Shown here: positions 41,940 to 49,836 of the stretch, in pieces | Numbering within the stretch: the first letter of the stretch is position 1 | Layout: every line of letters starts with the position of its first letter | From: Thalassobacterium maritimum | GTDB lineage: Bacteria; Verrucomicrobiota; Verrucomicrobiia; Opitutales; Coraliomargaritaceae | Assembly (NCBI RefSeq): GCF_031127805.1 | Contig: NZ_JARXHW010000009.1 | Location: forward strand, 1 to 64,000 | DNA: 64,000 nt | Direction of reading: 5' to 3' | Translations under genes and position numbers: made by a program | Notes under the pieces: generated by a model | What the model was told of the DNA's origin: nothing | Database searches by the model: none | Seen by the model: the letters and a program-made list of their open reading frames with translations, nothing else

Positions 41940-42539
41940 ATGATGTCGAAAAATTATCTCCCTCTGATTGCTAAGAAATTTTTTCTTTTAGCGGTCGCCT
42001 TACTGGCGAGTCACTCAGCGCAAGCTAACTTTCACTTCGTTCTGACAGAGACGGTTGACGGTGTTCTTCTTTCCGGCTCTGGAAGTGCGGATCATAGCTC
42101 ATTTATTAAGGTGATGCTTGGGGATAAAAATCCTATCTCGGGTGGGGGACTTTACCCGGGGTTTGCTATTGGTAGTGTCGGCAATGGATTGATCGATGTA
42201 TTCGATGGAGGAATTCCTGACAGTGGACCCGCTGCTTTTGGTGAGGGTAGTTCTTATCTGGCGGCGACTAGTGGCACGGGCGATGCCTTTGGCTTCGATT
42301 TCGGATTTGGGGGTGCCTTCTTGTTGCTGCCAGAAGGTTATGTTGCGAACGAAGTTTTAACTGGCACAGGGTATTACGATTCGGAGACTTTTGAGAGCTT
42401 AGGCGTGAGTGTCGGCAGCTATCAGTGGGTCTTTTCGGATGGTCAAACCGTTCATTTAACGGTTGTTCCAGAGCCGGCAACGGCAGGCCTGTTGATGTCA
42501 CTTGTGCTGTGTGCATTTGTGGCCACACGTCGACGCTAA
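41940..42539 (+). CDS. PEP-CTERM sorted exported protein
   Basis: Exported protein of 199 aa: a signal peptide (AKKFFLLAVALLASHSAQA, cleavage after AQA) followed by a Gly/Ser-rich domain with few charges, and a C-terminal sorting tag VVPEPATAGLLMSLV with hydrophobic helix and RRR end. PEP-CTERM proteins are processed by exosortase and often linked to exopolysaccharide. No exosortase is in the window. I start at ATG 41940 (a second ATG follows immediately) rather than 41859, because the signal peptide then lies at the N-terminus. The body resembles no named domain. Confidence 0.88.
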   Translation: MMSKNYLPLIAKKFFLLAVALLASHSAQANFHFVLTETVDGVLLSGSGSADHSSFIKVMLGDKNPISGGGLYPGFAIGSVGNGLIDVFDGGIPDSGPAAFGEGSSYLAATSGTGDAFGFDFGFGGAFLLLPEGYVANEVLTGTGYYDSETFESLGVSVGSYQWVFSDGQTVHLTVVPEPATAGLLMSLVLCAFVATRRR

Positions 42540-42653
42540 TGAAGCATGGCAAAGTCTGAATTTTGAGCAGCGTGAAGGGGTTTTTGCTGTGTGTGGCGGA
42601 ACTTTCTTCATTTTAGGGTTGCTGCGATTCAGATTCTGAGTGTCTTCTGGCGT

Positions 42654-42750
42654 TGGCCGGGTCCTATGCAATGATGGACAGGTTAACCTCGTCAGGCCCG
42701 GAAGGGAGCAGCGATCGCCTAATCCTCATGTGCCGTAGGGTGCCTGGCCA
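42654..42750 (+). ncRNA. ffs: Small signal recognition particle RNA (4.5S-type)
   Basis: Contains the universally conserved SRP core GTCAGGCCCGGAAGGGAGCAG, i.e. the GGAA tetraloop with its two symmetric internal loops that binds Ffh. The outer stem pairs TGGCC at 42654 with GGCCA ending at 42750. The size of about 97 nt is normal for the bacterial small form. A CTTTTG tail follows. The methyltransferase gene starts 28 bp downstream. Confidence 0.95.
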
Positions 42751-42778
42751 CTTTTGTGTACAGGCACCAGCAACGATT

Positions 42779-43363
42779 ATGGCTAGAGATTGGAATCAGG
42801 CATACGAGCAGGACAATATTCCTTGGGATAAGGGATATGCCTCGCCCCCCTTGGTGGAATTTTTGCAGCGGCAGTCCGTGACTGGTCGCGTCTTGGTGCC
42901 AGGTTGCGGTACGGGGCATGACGTGCGCGCGCTGGCTAAGCAGGGAGCTGAAGTTTTTGGCTTGGATATTGCGCCGGGTGCGGTGCGTAAGGCGCAGTCG
43001 CACGAGGCTGCAGGCAGTGAGCGTTATGCGACGGGGGATTTTTTGAATTTAGAAACTCGGCATTGTGCTGCCTACGATTGGCTGGTGGAGCATACTTGCC
43101 TCTGTGCGCTGGATGTCAGTCAGCGAGTGGCTTATGCTCGGTCTGTGCAACAGGCACTCAAGCCGGGCGGCCACTATTTAGCGGTTTTTTATCGTGAAGT
43201 CAGTGATTATGACGGCGACGGACCGCCGCATCCGATCAGTCGTGAAGAGTCGAATGCTTTATTTGCTGACGCGTTTGAGCTCGTGGAGTCGTTTGTTCCG
43301 CAGCAGAGTTATGCGAGTCGACCAGTGGGGGCGGAGGAGGTCTGCTGGATGCGAAAGAAATGA
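42779..43363 (+). CDS. SAM-dependent methyltransferase, TPMT-like
   Basis: Class I methyltransferase of 194 aa. SAM-binding motif I reads RVLVPGCGTGHDVRALAKQG, with FGLDIAPGAV as the acidic loop and YDWLVEHTCLCALD in the position of the motif-IV region. The short N-terminus WNQAYEQDNIPWDKG and the EHTCLCAL block match the thiopurine/chalcogen methyltransferase (TPMT) family, which methylates thiols, selenium or tellurium compounds. Start set at ATG 42779, because the longer frame runs back through the SRP RNA. Confidence 0.88.
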   Translation: MARDWNQAYEQDNIPWDKGYASPPLVEFLQRQSVTGRVLVPGCGTGHDVRALAKQGAEVFGLDIAPGAVRKAQSHEAAGSERYATGDFLNLETRHCAAYDWLVEHTCLCALDVSQRVAYARSVQQALKPGGHYLAVFYREVSDYDGDGPPHPISREESNALFADAFELVESFVPQQSYASRPVGAEEVCWMRKK

Positions 43364-44377
43364 TCACCAAACGCTCGGGCTCACATAGTTGCCTAGGGTG
43401 TCGCGAATGCTGAAATCAAGTTCGGGGAGAAATTGTAGGCCTGTGGCGGCTTCAATCTCTGAGATCGAAGTGAGGTATTTGTTGAGATCTTTACTTTCGG
43501 CGGTGCTGGGGATTCTCAAGGCCAATGCGCGCAGGCCACCTTCGTCGGTGAGATCCAGTGCGATCGCATAAAAAGAGTCTGGAAAGGGGATGCCAGATGG
43601 GAGTTTGGCGTTGCCCTGGTGATAGATGGGGCCTAGGAAAATCCATACCTCACCAAAGCGTTTCGGATAGCGCAGTGTGAGTTCGCGCATGGCCTTGGCC
43701 CAGACCTCGTCTGCAAAGCTGTCTGCCATGGGCGCATAGTTGGTCGCGAGTTGAGCATCGCTGGCACCGCGCGCCCCATGTTGCCCAATGAGTGCCTTGG
43801 CGGGCGCGATCGGCCTTGGGCGCCATTCATCGTAAATCAATGCTTCAGGCTTGAGTTGAGCGACTCGAGCATCGACCTGGATGGTTTCGTCGAATTTGGC
43901 ACGCTGGCGGGGAGCGTCATTCAGTCGTAGCGCGATGGCGGCGGCTTGTAGGTGACGCTCGGAAAATAGATTGGTGTAGCTCGGTTGAGGCAGGGCTCGA
44001 ATTGCATGTCGACTGTGTGGCACGCCAGCTAAGAAGGGCGTGTCGGCTTCGCGGCCCAGTTCGCTGCCTTCGACCACTAAGCCCTCACTGCTGGGGATCG
44101 CATCATAACAGAGGTCGAGCAGCATTGAGACCGGAGCGGGTGTGGCCGCGTGTGTGCGCGGGCCATTGATGGCTGACAAGGCAATTTGCTCCATCTTGGC
44201 GCGCGTTTCAAAGGATCCGAAATAGTAGATCCCGCTCAAGGCCAGCACCACAAGAGCTAGCAACATGAGACAGTTGCGCAACCAGTGAGATTGCTTTGTC
44301 GGCTTCGCTTTGGTCGGAGTCTTCTTACGGGTTGCCCGCTTTTTAGCAGTTTTCTTTTTTGCGCGCTTGGTAGCCAT
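43364..44377 (-). CDS. Membrane-anchored NucA-like protein, catalytic motif degenerate
   Basis: Protein of 337 aa with a very basic Lys/Arg/Thr N-terminus, one hydrophobic helix (LMLLALVVLALSGIYYFG) and an extracytoplasmic domain. The domain follows the DNA/RNA non-specific endonuclease (NucA/EndoG) plan: a paired PHSRHAIRALPQPSYTNLF segment, ATNYAPMADSF in the place of xxNxxPQ, WAKAMREL, then VWIFLGPIY. The DRGH catalytic motif is replaced by a segment reading GARGASD, so the His base is missing. It is probably not an active nuclease, or the family match is only structural. Convergent with the methyltransferase gene: the two stops abut. Confidence 0.65.
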   Translation of the reverse strand: MATKRAKKKTAKKRATRKKTPTKAKPTKQSHWLRNCLMLLALVVLALSGIYYFGSFETRAKMEQIALSAINGPRTHAATPAPVSMLLDLCYDAIPSSEGLVVEGSELGREADTPFLAGVPHSRHAIRALPQPSYTNLFSERHLQAAAIALRLNDAPRQRAKFDETIQVDARVAQLKPEALIYDEWRPRPIAPAKALIGQHGARGASDAQLATNYAPMADSFADEVWAKAMRELTLRYPKRFGEVWIFLGPIYHQGNAKLPSGIPFPDSFYAIALDLTDEGGLRALALRIPSTAESKDLNKYLTSISEIEAATGLQFLPELDFSIRDTLGNYVSPSVW

Positions 44378-44404
44378 GGGCGGAATACAAATCCTCCGCG
44401 GGAA

Positions 44405-44932
44405 TTATTCAAGGTCGAGCTTGTGTAACTTTGGGCGAATCACCATCTGGCAGTAGGGAGCCGCTGTATTGAGTCGGTAGTAGTCTTGATGGTAGTCTTC
44501 GGCAGGGTAGAACGTGCTCACCGGAGTGATTTCAGTGACTATGGGCGCGTCGAACTGCGCTTGAGCAGCGGCCTTGGAAGTTTCGGCAGCTGCGCGTTGG
44601 GCTTCGTTGTGGTAGAAGATGGCCGAGCGATATTGAGTGCCGCAGTCGCCGCCTTGTCGATTTAGAGTCGTCGGGTCGTGTGAGCGCCAGAGCCAGTCCA
44701 GCAGAGTTTCGTAGTTGATCACTTCAGGATCGTAGTGGATCTGAGTGATTTCTGCGTGTCCCGTCGTGCCCGTGCAAACTTCTCGGTAGGTCGGGTTGCC
44801 GATTTGACCGCCCATGTAGCCAGATTCGACGGCGTGCACGCCGTCGAGGCGCTCAAAGACCGCTTCGACGCACCAAAAGCAGCCCGCCCCGAAGCTGGCG
44901 ATGGAGAGGGGAGGTGTTGTTTGAGTGCTCAT
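44405..44932 (-). CDS. msrA: Peptide-methionine (S)-S-oxide reductase
   Basis: Repairs methionine-S-sulfoxide. The 175-aa protein has the catalytic GAGCFWCVEAVFERL motif, GYMGGQIGNPTYREVCTGTTGHAE, WLWRSHDPTTLNRQGGDCGTQYRS and YPAEDYHQDYY. I start at ATG 44932, which overlaps the stop of the YbeD-like gene by one base (TAATG). Longer frames run into that gene. The family's usual partner MsrB is not in the window. Confidence 0.96.
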   Translation of the reverse strand: MSTQTTPPLSIASFGAGCFWCVEAVFERLDGVHAVESGYMGGQIGNPTYREVCTGTTGHAEITQIHYDPEVINYETLLDWLWRSHDPTTLNRQGGDCGTQYRSAIFYHNEAQRAAAETSKAAAQAQFDAPIVTEITPVSTFYPAEDYHQDYYRLNTAAPYCQMVIRPKLHKLDLE

Positions 44933-45204
44933 TACAGTGAAATCACGCCTGGAACTTGCGCCACGCGTTGGTAGATGGCGATTACCTCGTCGCTGGAGTG
45001 CACATGCATTTCCATGGTGTAGGCGATAAAGCGACCGCTGGAAGATTCGTTGGCTTTGACGGGATCGTCGGCAAAAAGATCGAGCACAGTTTGGCACTGC
45101 TTCTTAGGCACGATGAATTTGAATGGAAACAGGCAGGGCCATTCGTAGTTGGCGTCCAGTGAGGAGCGGAAGGAGTCAAGGGATTCGTCGTCTTTCATGC
45201 GCAC
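44932..45204 (-). CDS. YbeD-like (DUF493) small protein
   Basis: Small regulatory-type protein of 90 aa. FPFKFIVPKKQ followed by SSGRFIAYTMEMHVHSSDEV and IYQRVAQVPGVISLL-type ending fits the DUF493/YbeD family, a ferredoxin-like fold with an ACT-domain resemblance, of unknown exact role. The start could also be the Met two codons in (MKDDES). TAATG overlap with msrA indicates translational coupling. Confidence 0.82.
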   Translation of the reverse strand: MRMKDDESLDSFRSSLDANYEWPCLFPFKFIVPKKQCQTVLDLFADDPVKANESSSGRFIAYTMEMHVHSSDEVIAIYQRVAQVPGVISL

Positions 45205-45242
45205 GAGAGAAGAGGAACGCGCTGTCTTGTCAAAGCGAAGTT

Positions 45243-45294
45243 ACGCCGGGACAGGCTTCGTTTGCCGGAACAAGTTCCGGACGAAGCCTGGTTA
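45243..45294. repeat. 52-bp nested-palindrome repeat, copy 1
   Basis: First of three near-identical copies. The arms AGGCTTCGT and ACGAAGCCT enclose an inner dyad CCGGAAC-AA-GTTCCGG, giving one long hairpin. On the minus strand it begins right at the stop codon of the GIY-YIG gene (TAA at 45292-45294 is part of the repeat edge), so it could also act as that gene's 3' hairpin. Confidence 0.9.
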
Positions 45295-45540
45295 GAAGTG
45301 CCTTTTGGCGAATTCCCTGCCAGAGTGGGACTTTAGGTATTTTTCAAATTGGATCGCTTTGTTTTCGTCGTGGAAGGCATGCGCAGAGTCGATTTCCCAA
45401 GGGGCGTATTTGGCTGTGTGGGTGACTTTTCCTGCGTTGTGTGTGGCTAATCGTGCTTGAAGGTCAGTTGTGAAGCCTGTGTAATGCCTGTCTGGACTCG
45501 AAATACTGACTAGGCGGTAGACGTAGTAGAACTTTGGCAT
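45292..45540 (-). CDS. GIY-YIG domain protein (copy A)
   Basis: Stand-alone GIY-YIG nuclease-type domain of 82 aa. YYVYRLVSI at the N-terminus supplies the first motif, HYTGFTTDLQARLATHN carries the second Tyr and the conserved Arg, and EKYLKSHSGREFAKRHF the C-terminal Glu. Relatives (UPF0213/YhbQ-like) are small putative nucleases of uncertain role. I start at the Met preceding PKFYYVY. A close paralogue of the same length lies about 3.2 kb away at 48738, also next to a tRNA and repeats. Confidence 0.85.
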   Translation of the reverse strand: MPKFYYVYRLVSISSPDRHYTGFTTDLQARLATHNAGKVTHTAKYAPWEIDSAHAFHDENKAIQFEKYLKSHSGREFAKRHF

Positions 45541-45922
45541 TTTGGGGAGGCGAGGGCACTTGCCGTTTTTAGGCAATTTGCTCGAAGGAGGAACTTTGTT
45601 TGTGAGTCACTTCAAGGCGGAGGTCTGTTGCGTGCGCTGTCTATGCAGGGCCTGCCCGGGCGTAGTCTTTCGGGGGCGTTCAGAGTCCGGGCTTGGGGCT
45701 TGGGGCTACATTTCATTACGCCCGCACATGCCTCTTCGATACGCCGGGACAGGCTTCGTTTGCCGGAACAAGTTCCGGACGAAGCCTGGTTAGAGTCTGG
45801 CTTGTTAAACATGGAAGATTGTGGCCTGCCCGGGCGTAGTTCGGAGGGGTGCTGTGGAGTCCGGCTACTCTTCGATACGCCGGGACAGGCTTCGTTTGCC
45901 GGAACAAGTTCCGGACGAAGCC
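45541..45922. repeat. Repeat-filled intergenic stretch with 52-bp copies 2 and 3
   Basis: No supported gene. It contains the second and third copies of the nested-palindrome repeat (45741-45792 and 45876-45927), each preceded by CTTCGATACGCC or similar. It also holds a second duplicated segment, GCCTGCCCGGGCGTAGT..., ending in GGAGTCCGG-type sequence, at about 45650 and again at about 45820. Copy 3 runs to the 3' end of tRNA-Leu and overlaps its CCA. The region looks built by successive duplications of short mobile sequences. Confidence 0.8.
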
Positions 45923-46009
45923 TGGTAGCTAGGGCGGGGCTCGAACCCGCACGCCCTTTCGGGCAAGGGATTTTAAGTCCCCAGCGTCTGCCAATTCCGC
46001 CACCCAGCC
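45923..46009 (-). tRNA. tRNA-Leu (anticodon UAA), CCA encoded
   Basis: Class II tRNA of 87 nt with a long variable arm. The acceptor GGCTGGG pairs with CCTAGCT (two G-U pairs), the D-arm reads GTGGCGGAATTGGCAGAC, the anticodon loop is ACTTAAAAT with UAA, the variable-arm hairpin is TGCCCGAAAGGGCG, and the T-arm is GCGGGTTCGAGCCCCGC, with ACCA encoded. Its 3' CCA is directly followed by the 52-bp palindromic repeat. Confidence 0.95.
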
Positions 46010-46235
46010 AGATGTGTTTTTCGGCAATGAAGCAGGGAAAAAAGAGGTCTATTGCGTGCATTGCAAGTTTCTTTCCACAGGATTTTAGCCTTGCGCGTAT
46101 TTTAGTACTCTCTACCTTCCCGCGTTCCTTTGCGACGGTTGGGACTGTCGGTTTCGCCTTTGGGCGGAATGAATCACCAAACAATAACCATAAACCAACT
46201 GCCGCTCCGGCGCGCAGTATAATACATACAGTAAT

Positions 46236-47894
<1,659 letters not shown>

Positions 47895-47919
47895 ACTTCG
47901 TTTACTCGAACCATTCTAC

Positions 47920-47951
47920 AAAAGCCCCGCTCGTAAGAGTGGGGCTTTTTT
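47920..47951 (+). terminator. Rho-independent terminator of rpsA
   Basis: Stem AAAGCCCCGCTC / GAGTGGGGCTTT with loop GTAA and a single G-U pair, followed by a T run, 25 bp after the rpsA stop codon. The A-rich left flank could make it work in both directions. Confidence 0.93.
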
Positions 47952-47999
47952 ATGCGTGCGGCAGAGCGCAGTTATAGGACGGTGCTTATTACGAAAATT

Positions 48000-48132
48000 G
48001 ACGTGTAGCCTCGGAACTCCGTTCCGGGGAGCCGTCGGGCTGGCGCGCATGCCGAACCCCGATCCCAAAGATCGAGGTTACGGACGTGTAGCCTTGGAAC
48101 TTCGTTCCGGGGAGCGTCGGACTGGCGCGCAT
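48000..48132. repeat. Two diverged direct copies of a ~50-bp sequence
   Basis: GACGTGTAGCC...GGAACT(C/T)CGTTCCGGGGAG...GGCGCGCAT occurs at 48000-48050 and again at 48083-48132 with a few substitutions. Inside each, GGAACT-(C/T)C-GTTCC can form a small hairpin. A separate dyad ATCACAG/CTGTGAT lies at 48142-48162. No gene seen. Confidence 0.8.
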
Positions 48133-48221
48133 CTAGTAAAAATCACAGTCAGTCGCTGTGATGTTCTCTTTTTCGCGTTGACCCCGTCCCAACACTCACG
48201 AATCTAAGGCGCTTACTAACT

Positions 48222-48296
48222 GCTCCCGTAGTTCAATGGATAGAGCGGCGGTCTCCGAAGCCGCAAATGGCAGTTCGAATCTGCCCGGGAGCACCA
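48222..48296 (+). tRNA. tRNA-Arg (anticodon CCG), CCA encoded
   Basis: 75 nt with acceptor GCTCCCG/CGGGAGC, D-arm TAGTTCAATGGATAGAGC, anticodon arm GCGGT-CTCCGAA-GCCGC giving CCG, T-arm GGCAGTTCGAATCTGCC and encoded ACCA. It reads the CGG codon. A repeat beginning CTTCGCTTGAGCGC starts right after the CCA. Confidence 0.95.
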
Positions 48297-48297
48297 G

Positions 48298-48685
48298 CCT
48301 TCGCTTGAGCGCAGCGAAAGTGAAGGCTGTCCCGCCGTAGTCGCGAAGCGCGAAGGCGGACCGACCTTTTTGTGGTGTCGGCGCTCAAGACTACGGCTTG
48401 GCATGCCAGTTGGCTTCGCTTGAGCGCAGCGAAAGTGAAGGCTGTCCCGCCGGCCTGTGACGCCGTAATTTATGAAGGCGCACACGTGACGCCGTAATTT
48501 ATGAAGGCGCACACGTGACGCCGTAATTTATGAAGGCGCAAGTCGCGAAGCGCGAAGGCGGACCGTGCGTTTCCGCGGGTTCTCGCTCAAGACTTCCGCC
48601 TTTGCGAAGCTACGGCGTGACCAGACGGCTTGGCGTGCCAGTTTTGTTTGCTTGAGCGCAGCGAAAGTGAAGGCTGTCCCGCTGG
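48298..48685. repeat. Mosaic of short repeats downstream of tRNA-Arg
   Basis: No gene is supported here. GCTTGAGCGCAGCGAAAGTG plus GAAGGCTGTCCCGC occurs at about 48302-48340, 48415-48451 and 48650-48682. AGTCGCGAAGCGCGAAGGCGG occurs at about 48339 and 48540. Each contains a small dyad (for example GCTTGAGCGC...GCG and CGCGAAGCGCG). The arrangement looks like nested insertions of related palindromic units, with a triplet tandem repeat in the middle. Confidence 0.82.
48457..48540. repeat. 29-bp tandem repeat, three copies
   Basis: Direct copies begin at 48457, 48486 and 48515, containing GTGACGCCGTAATTTATG followed by AAGGCGCACAC. The copies are identical over the shared length, implying recent slippage or amplification. 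There is no unique spacer between them, so this is not a CRISPR. Confidence 0.92.
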
Positions 48686-48737
48686 GGTAATTTCGGATTT
48701 ACCGATCGAAGTCTTTGAGTTTTAATGCTCTGTGACG

Positions 48738-48986
48738 ATGAGTGAGTTTACATATGTCTATGTGTTGAAAAGTCGTTCGAATCCAGATGCGCATTATACG
48801 GGTTGCACTCAGGATTTGAGCGCACGCTTAGCCAAACATAATTCAGGCGCTGTGCCGCACACATCGAAGTCTTGTCCGTGGCGAATTGAAACTGCCATTA
48901 GTTTTCGCTCACCTGAAAAGGCTAGGGCTTTCGAGAAATATTTAAAGTCAGGCTCTGGCCGGGAATTTGCACGGCGTCATTTTTGA
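48738..48986 (+). CDS. GIY-YIG domain protein (copy B)
   Basis: An 82-aa paralogue of the protein encoded at 45292-45540. Matching blocks are YVYVLKSRSNPDAHYTGCT, SARLAKHNSGAVPHTSK and EKYLKSGSGREFARRHF. The catalytic-type residues (both Tyr, Arg, Glu) are kept. I start at ATG 48738, two codons inside the longer frame. Like copy A it lies a few hundred base pairs from a tRNA and next to palindromic repeats, so a role as a repeat- or tRNA-associated nuclease is thinkable but unproven. Confidence 0.85.
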   Translation: MSEFTYVYVLKSRSNPDAHYTGCTQDLSARLAKHNSGAVPHTSKSCPWRIETAISFRSPEKARAFEKYLKSGSGREFARRHF

Positions 48987-49568
48987 GGCTTTAAGATTGA
49001 TTGGATGGCTCCGCCCCTTTGAGGCTCGTTTGTAGACGAGAAAGCTTTGATCTTGGTGCTTTCGCTTGGCAGCGCGCCTGGCGCCTTCCTTTTCCAGAAA
49101 GCTGAGAGCCTCTTGGCCAAATGTGGAGGCTTTGTCGATCTCACGAACCATGACCGATCCAATTGAAAGGGTGTGCTTGATTTGATGGGGCGTGAAGGTG
49201 GCACTCGCATGCTTGTGAGGCTCGAAGAGTTCCAAGAGTGCCCTCTTGCTGTGAACGTCTTGCACGCGACCTAATCGAGAAAAGTTTCAGAATGCTTCTC
49301 AAGTCCTTTGCGTTTAGAGGCCTACCTGCTCGTTGAACTGGATGAATTTACCGAACAGTTGGCTGAGTCGAATCTTGAGCGGTTTGGGGGAGCGAGCTTC
49401 GTCTGACTATTGGATTTGCAGTAAGCCCCATTGGTGGAGGGGGTGAATAAAGTAACGCTGGATTGCGGGATCCTTATTTATAAAGCGTTGGCGTGTCAGT
49501 TCGTCGCGTAACTGCATCAAGGGTCTCGGATGTATGATCTCCTCCGAGAGCTTTTCAGCCTTCAGCCT
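48987..49568. other. Gene-poor stretch with decayed coding traces
   Basis: No intact gene is supported. On the minus strand a 105-codon frame (48948-49265) overlaps the GIY-YIG gene and contains a segment PHKHASATFTPHQIKHTLSI that looks protein-like but is not recognised. Another minus-strand stretch around 49430-49540 reads like protein (RDELTRQRFINKDPAIQRYF) before an in-frame stop. Both are probably remnants of accessory genes at the edge of the restriction/defence island. Confidence 0.4.
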
Positions 49569-49619
49569 TCAGCCATTTGCGTGCTTTAAGCTGAAGTGGA
49601 TACAGTAGAAATTTGATTT

Positions 49620-49751
49620 CATGCGGCCTCCAACGCAAACCTCGCATGGAAAGCAAGCTCCTCGCGCATCGCTGAATATATGCTTTTCTGCCGTCTGCGC
49701 TGCATCGGCTAAAGGGCGGTATTCGGCGGGGAGGAATGCGAAGTTACTCAT
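49620..49751 (-). pseudogene. hsdR: Type I restriction enzyme R subunit, N-terminal remnant
   Basis: The frame begins MSNFAFLPAEYRPLADAAQ and continues through TAEKHIFSDARGACF, which matches the start of many HsdR subunits (MSNFAFLPAEW..., then DPRAACFYARRALELAV). After ACF a one-base shift (an extra C in TTTCCATGC) moves the homologous continuation HARFALEAA into another frame, which then stops. The remaining about 1000 residues, including the helicase and nuclease, are absent. The gene is dead. Confidence 0.75.
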
Positions 49752-49836
49752 TGATGACGGTTAGCGTGTTGCTATTCGTCCATTTGTGAACCTAAAACTA
49801 CCATCATGTTTCGATTTGTGTTTTATTGATTCTCAA

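Noticed and set aside
48457..48540. 29-bp repeat triplet as a mini CRISPR
   Set aside because: The copies are directly adjacent, without spacers, and no cas gene is in the window.
48948..49265. 105-codon minus-strand ORF as a real gene
   Set aside because: It overlaps the end of a GIY-YIG gene, has no recognised domain and lies in a decayed stretch; kept only as a note.
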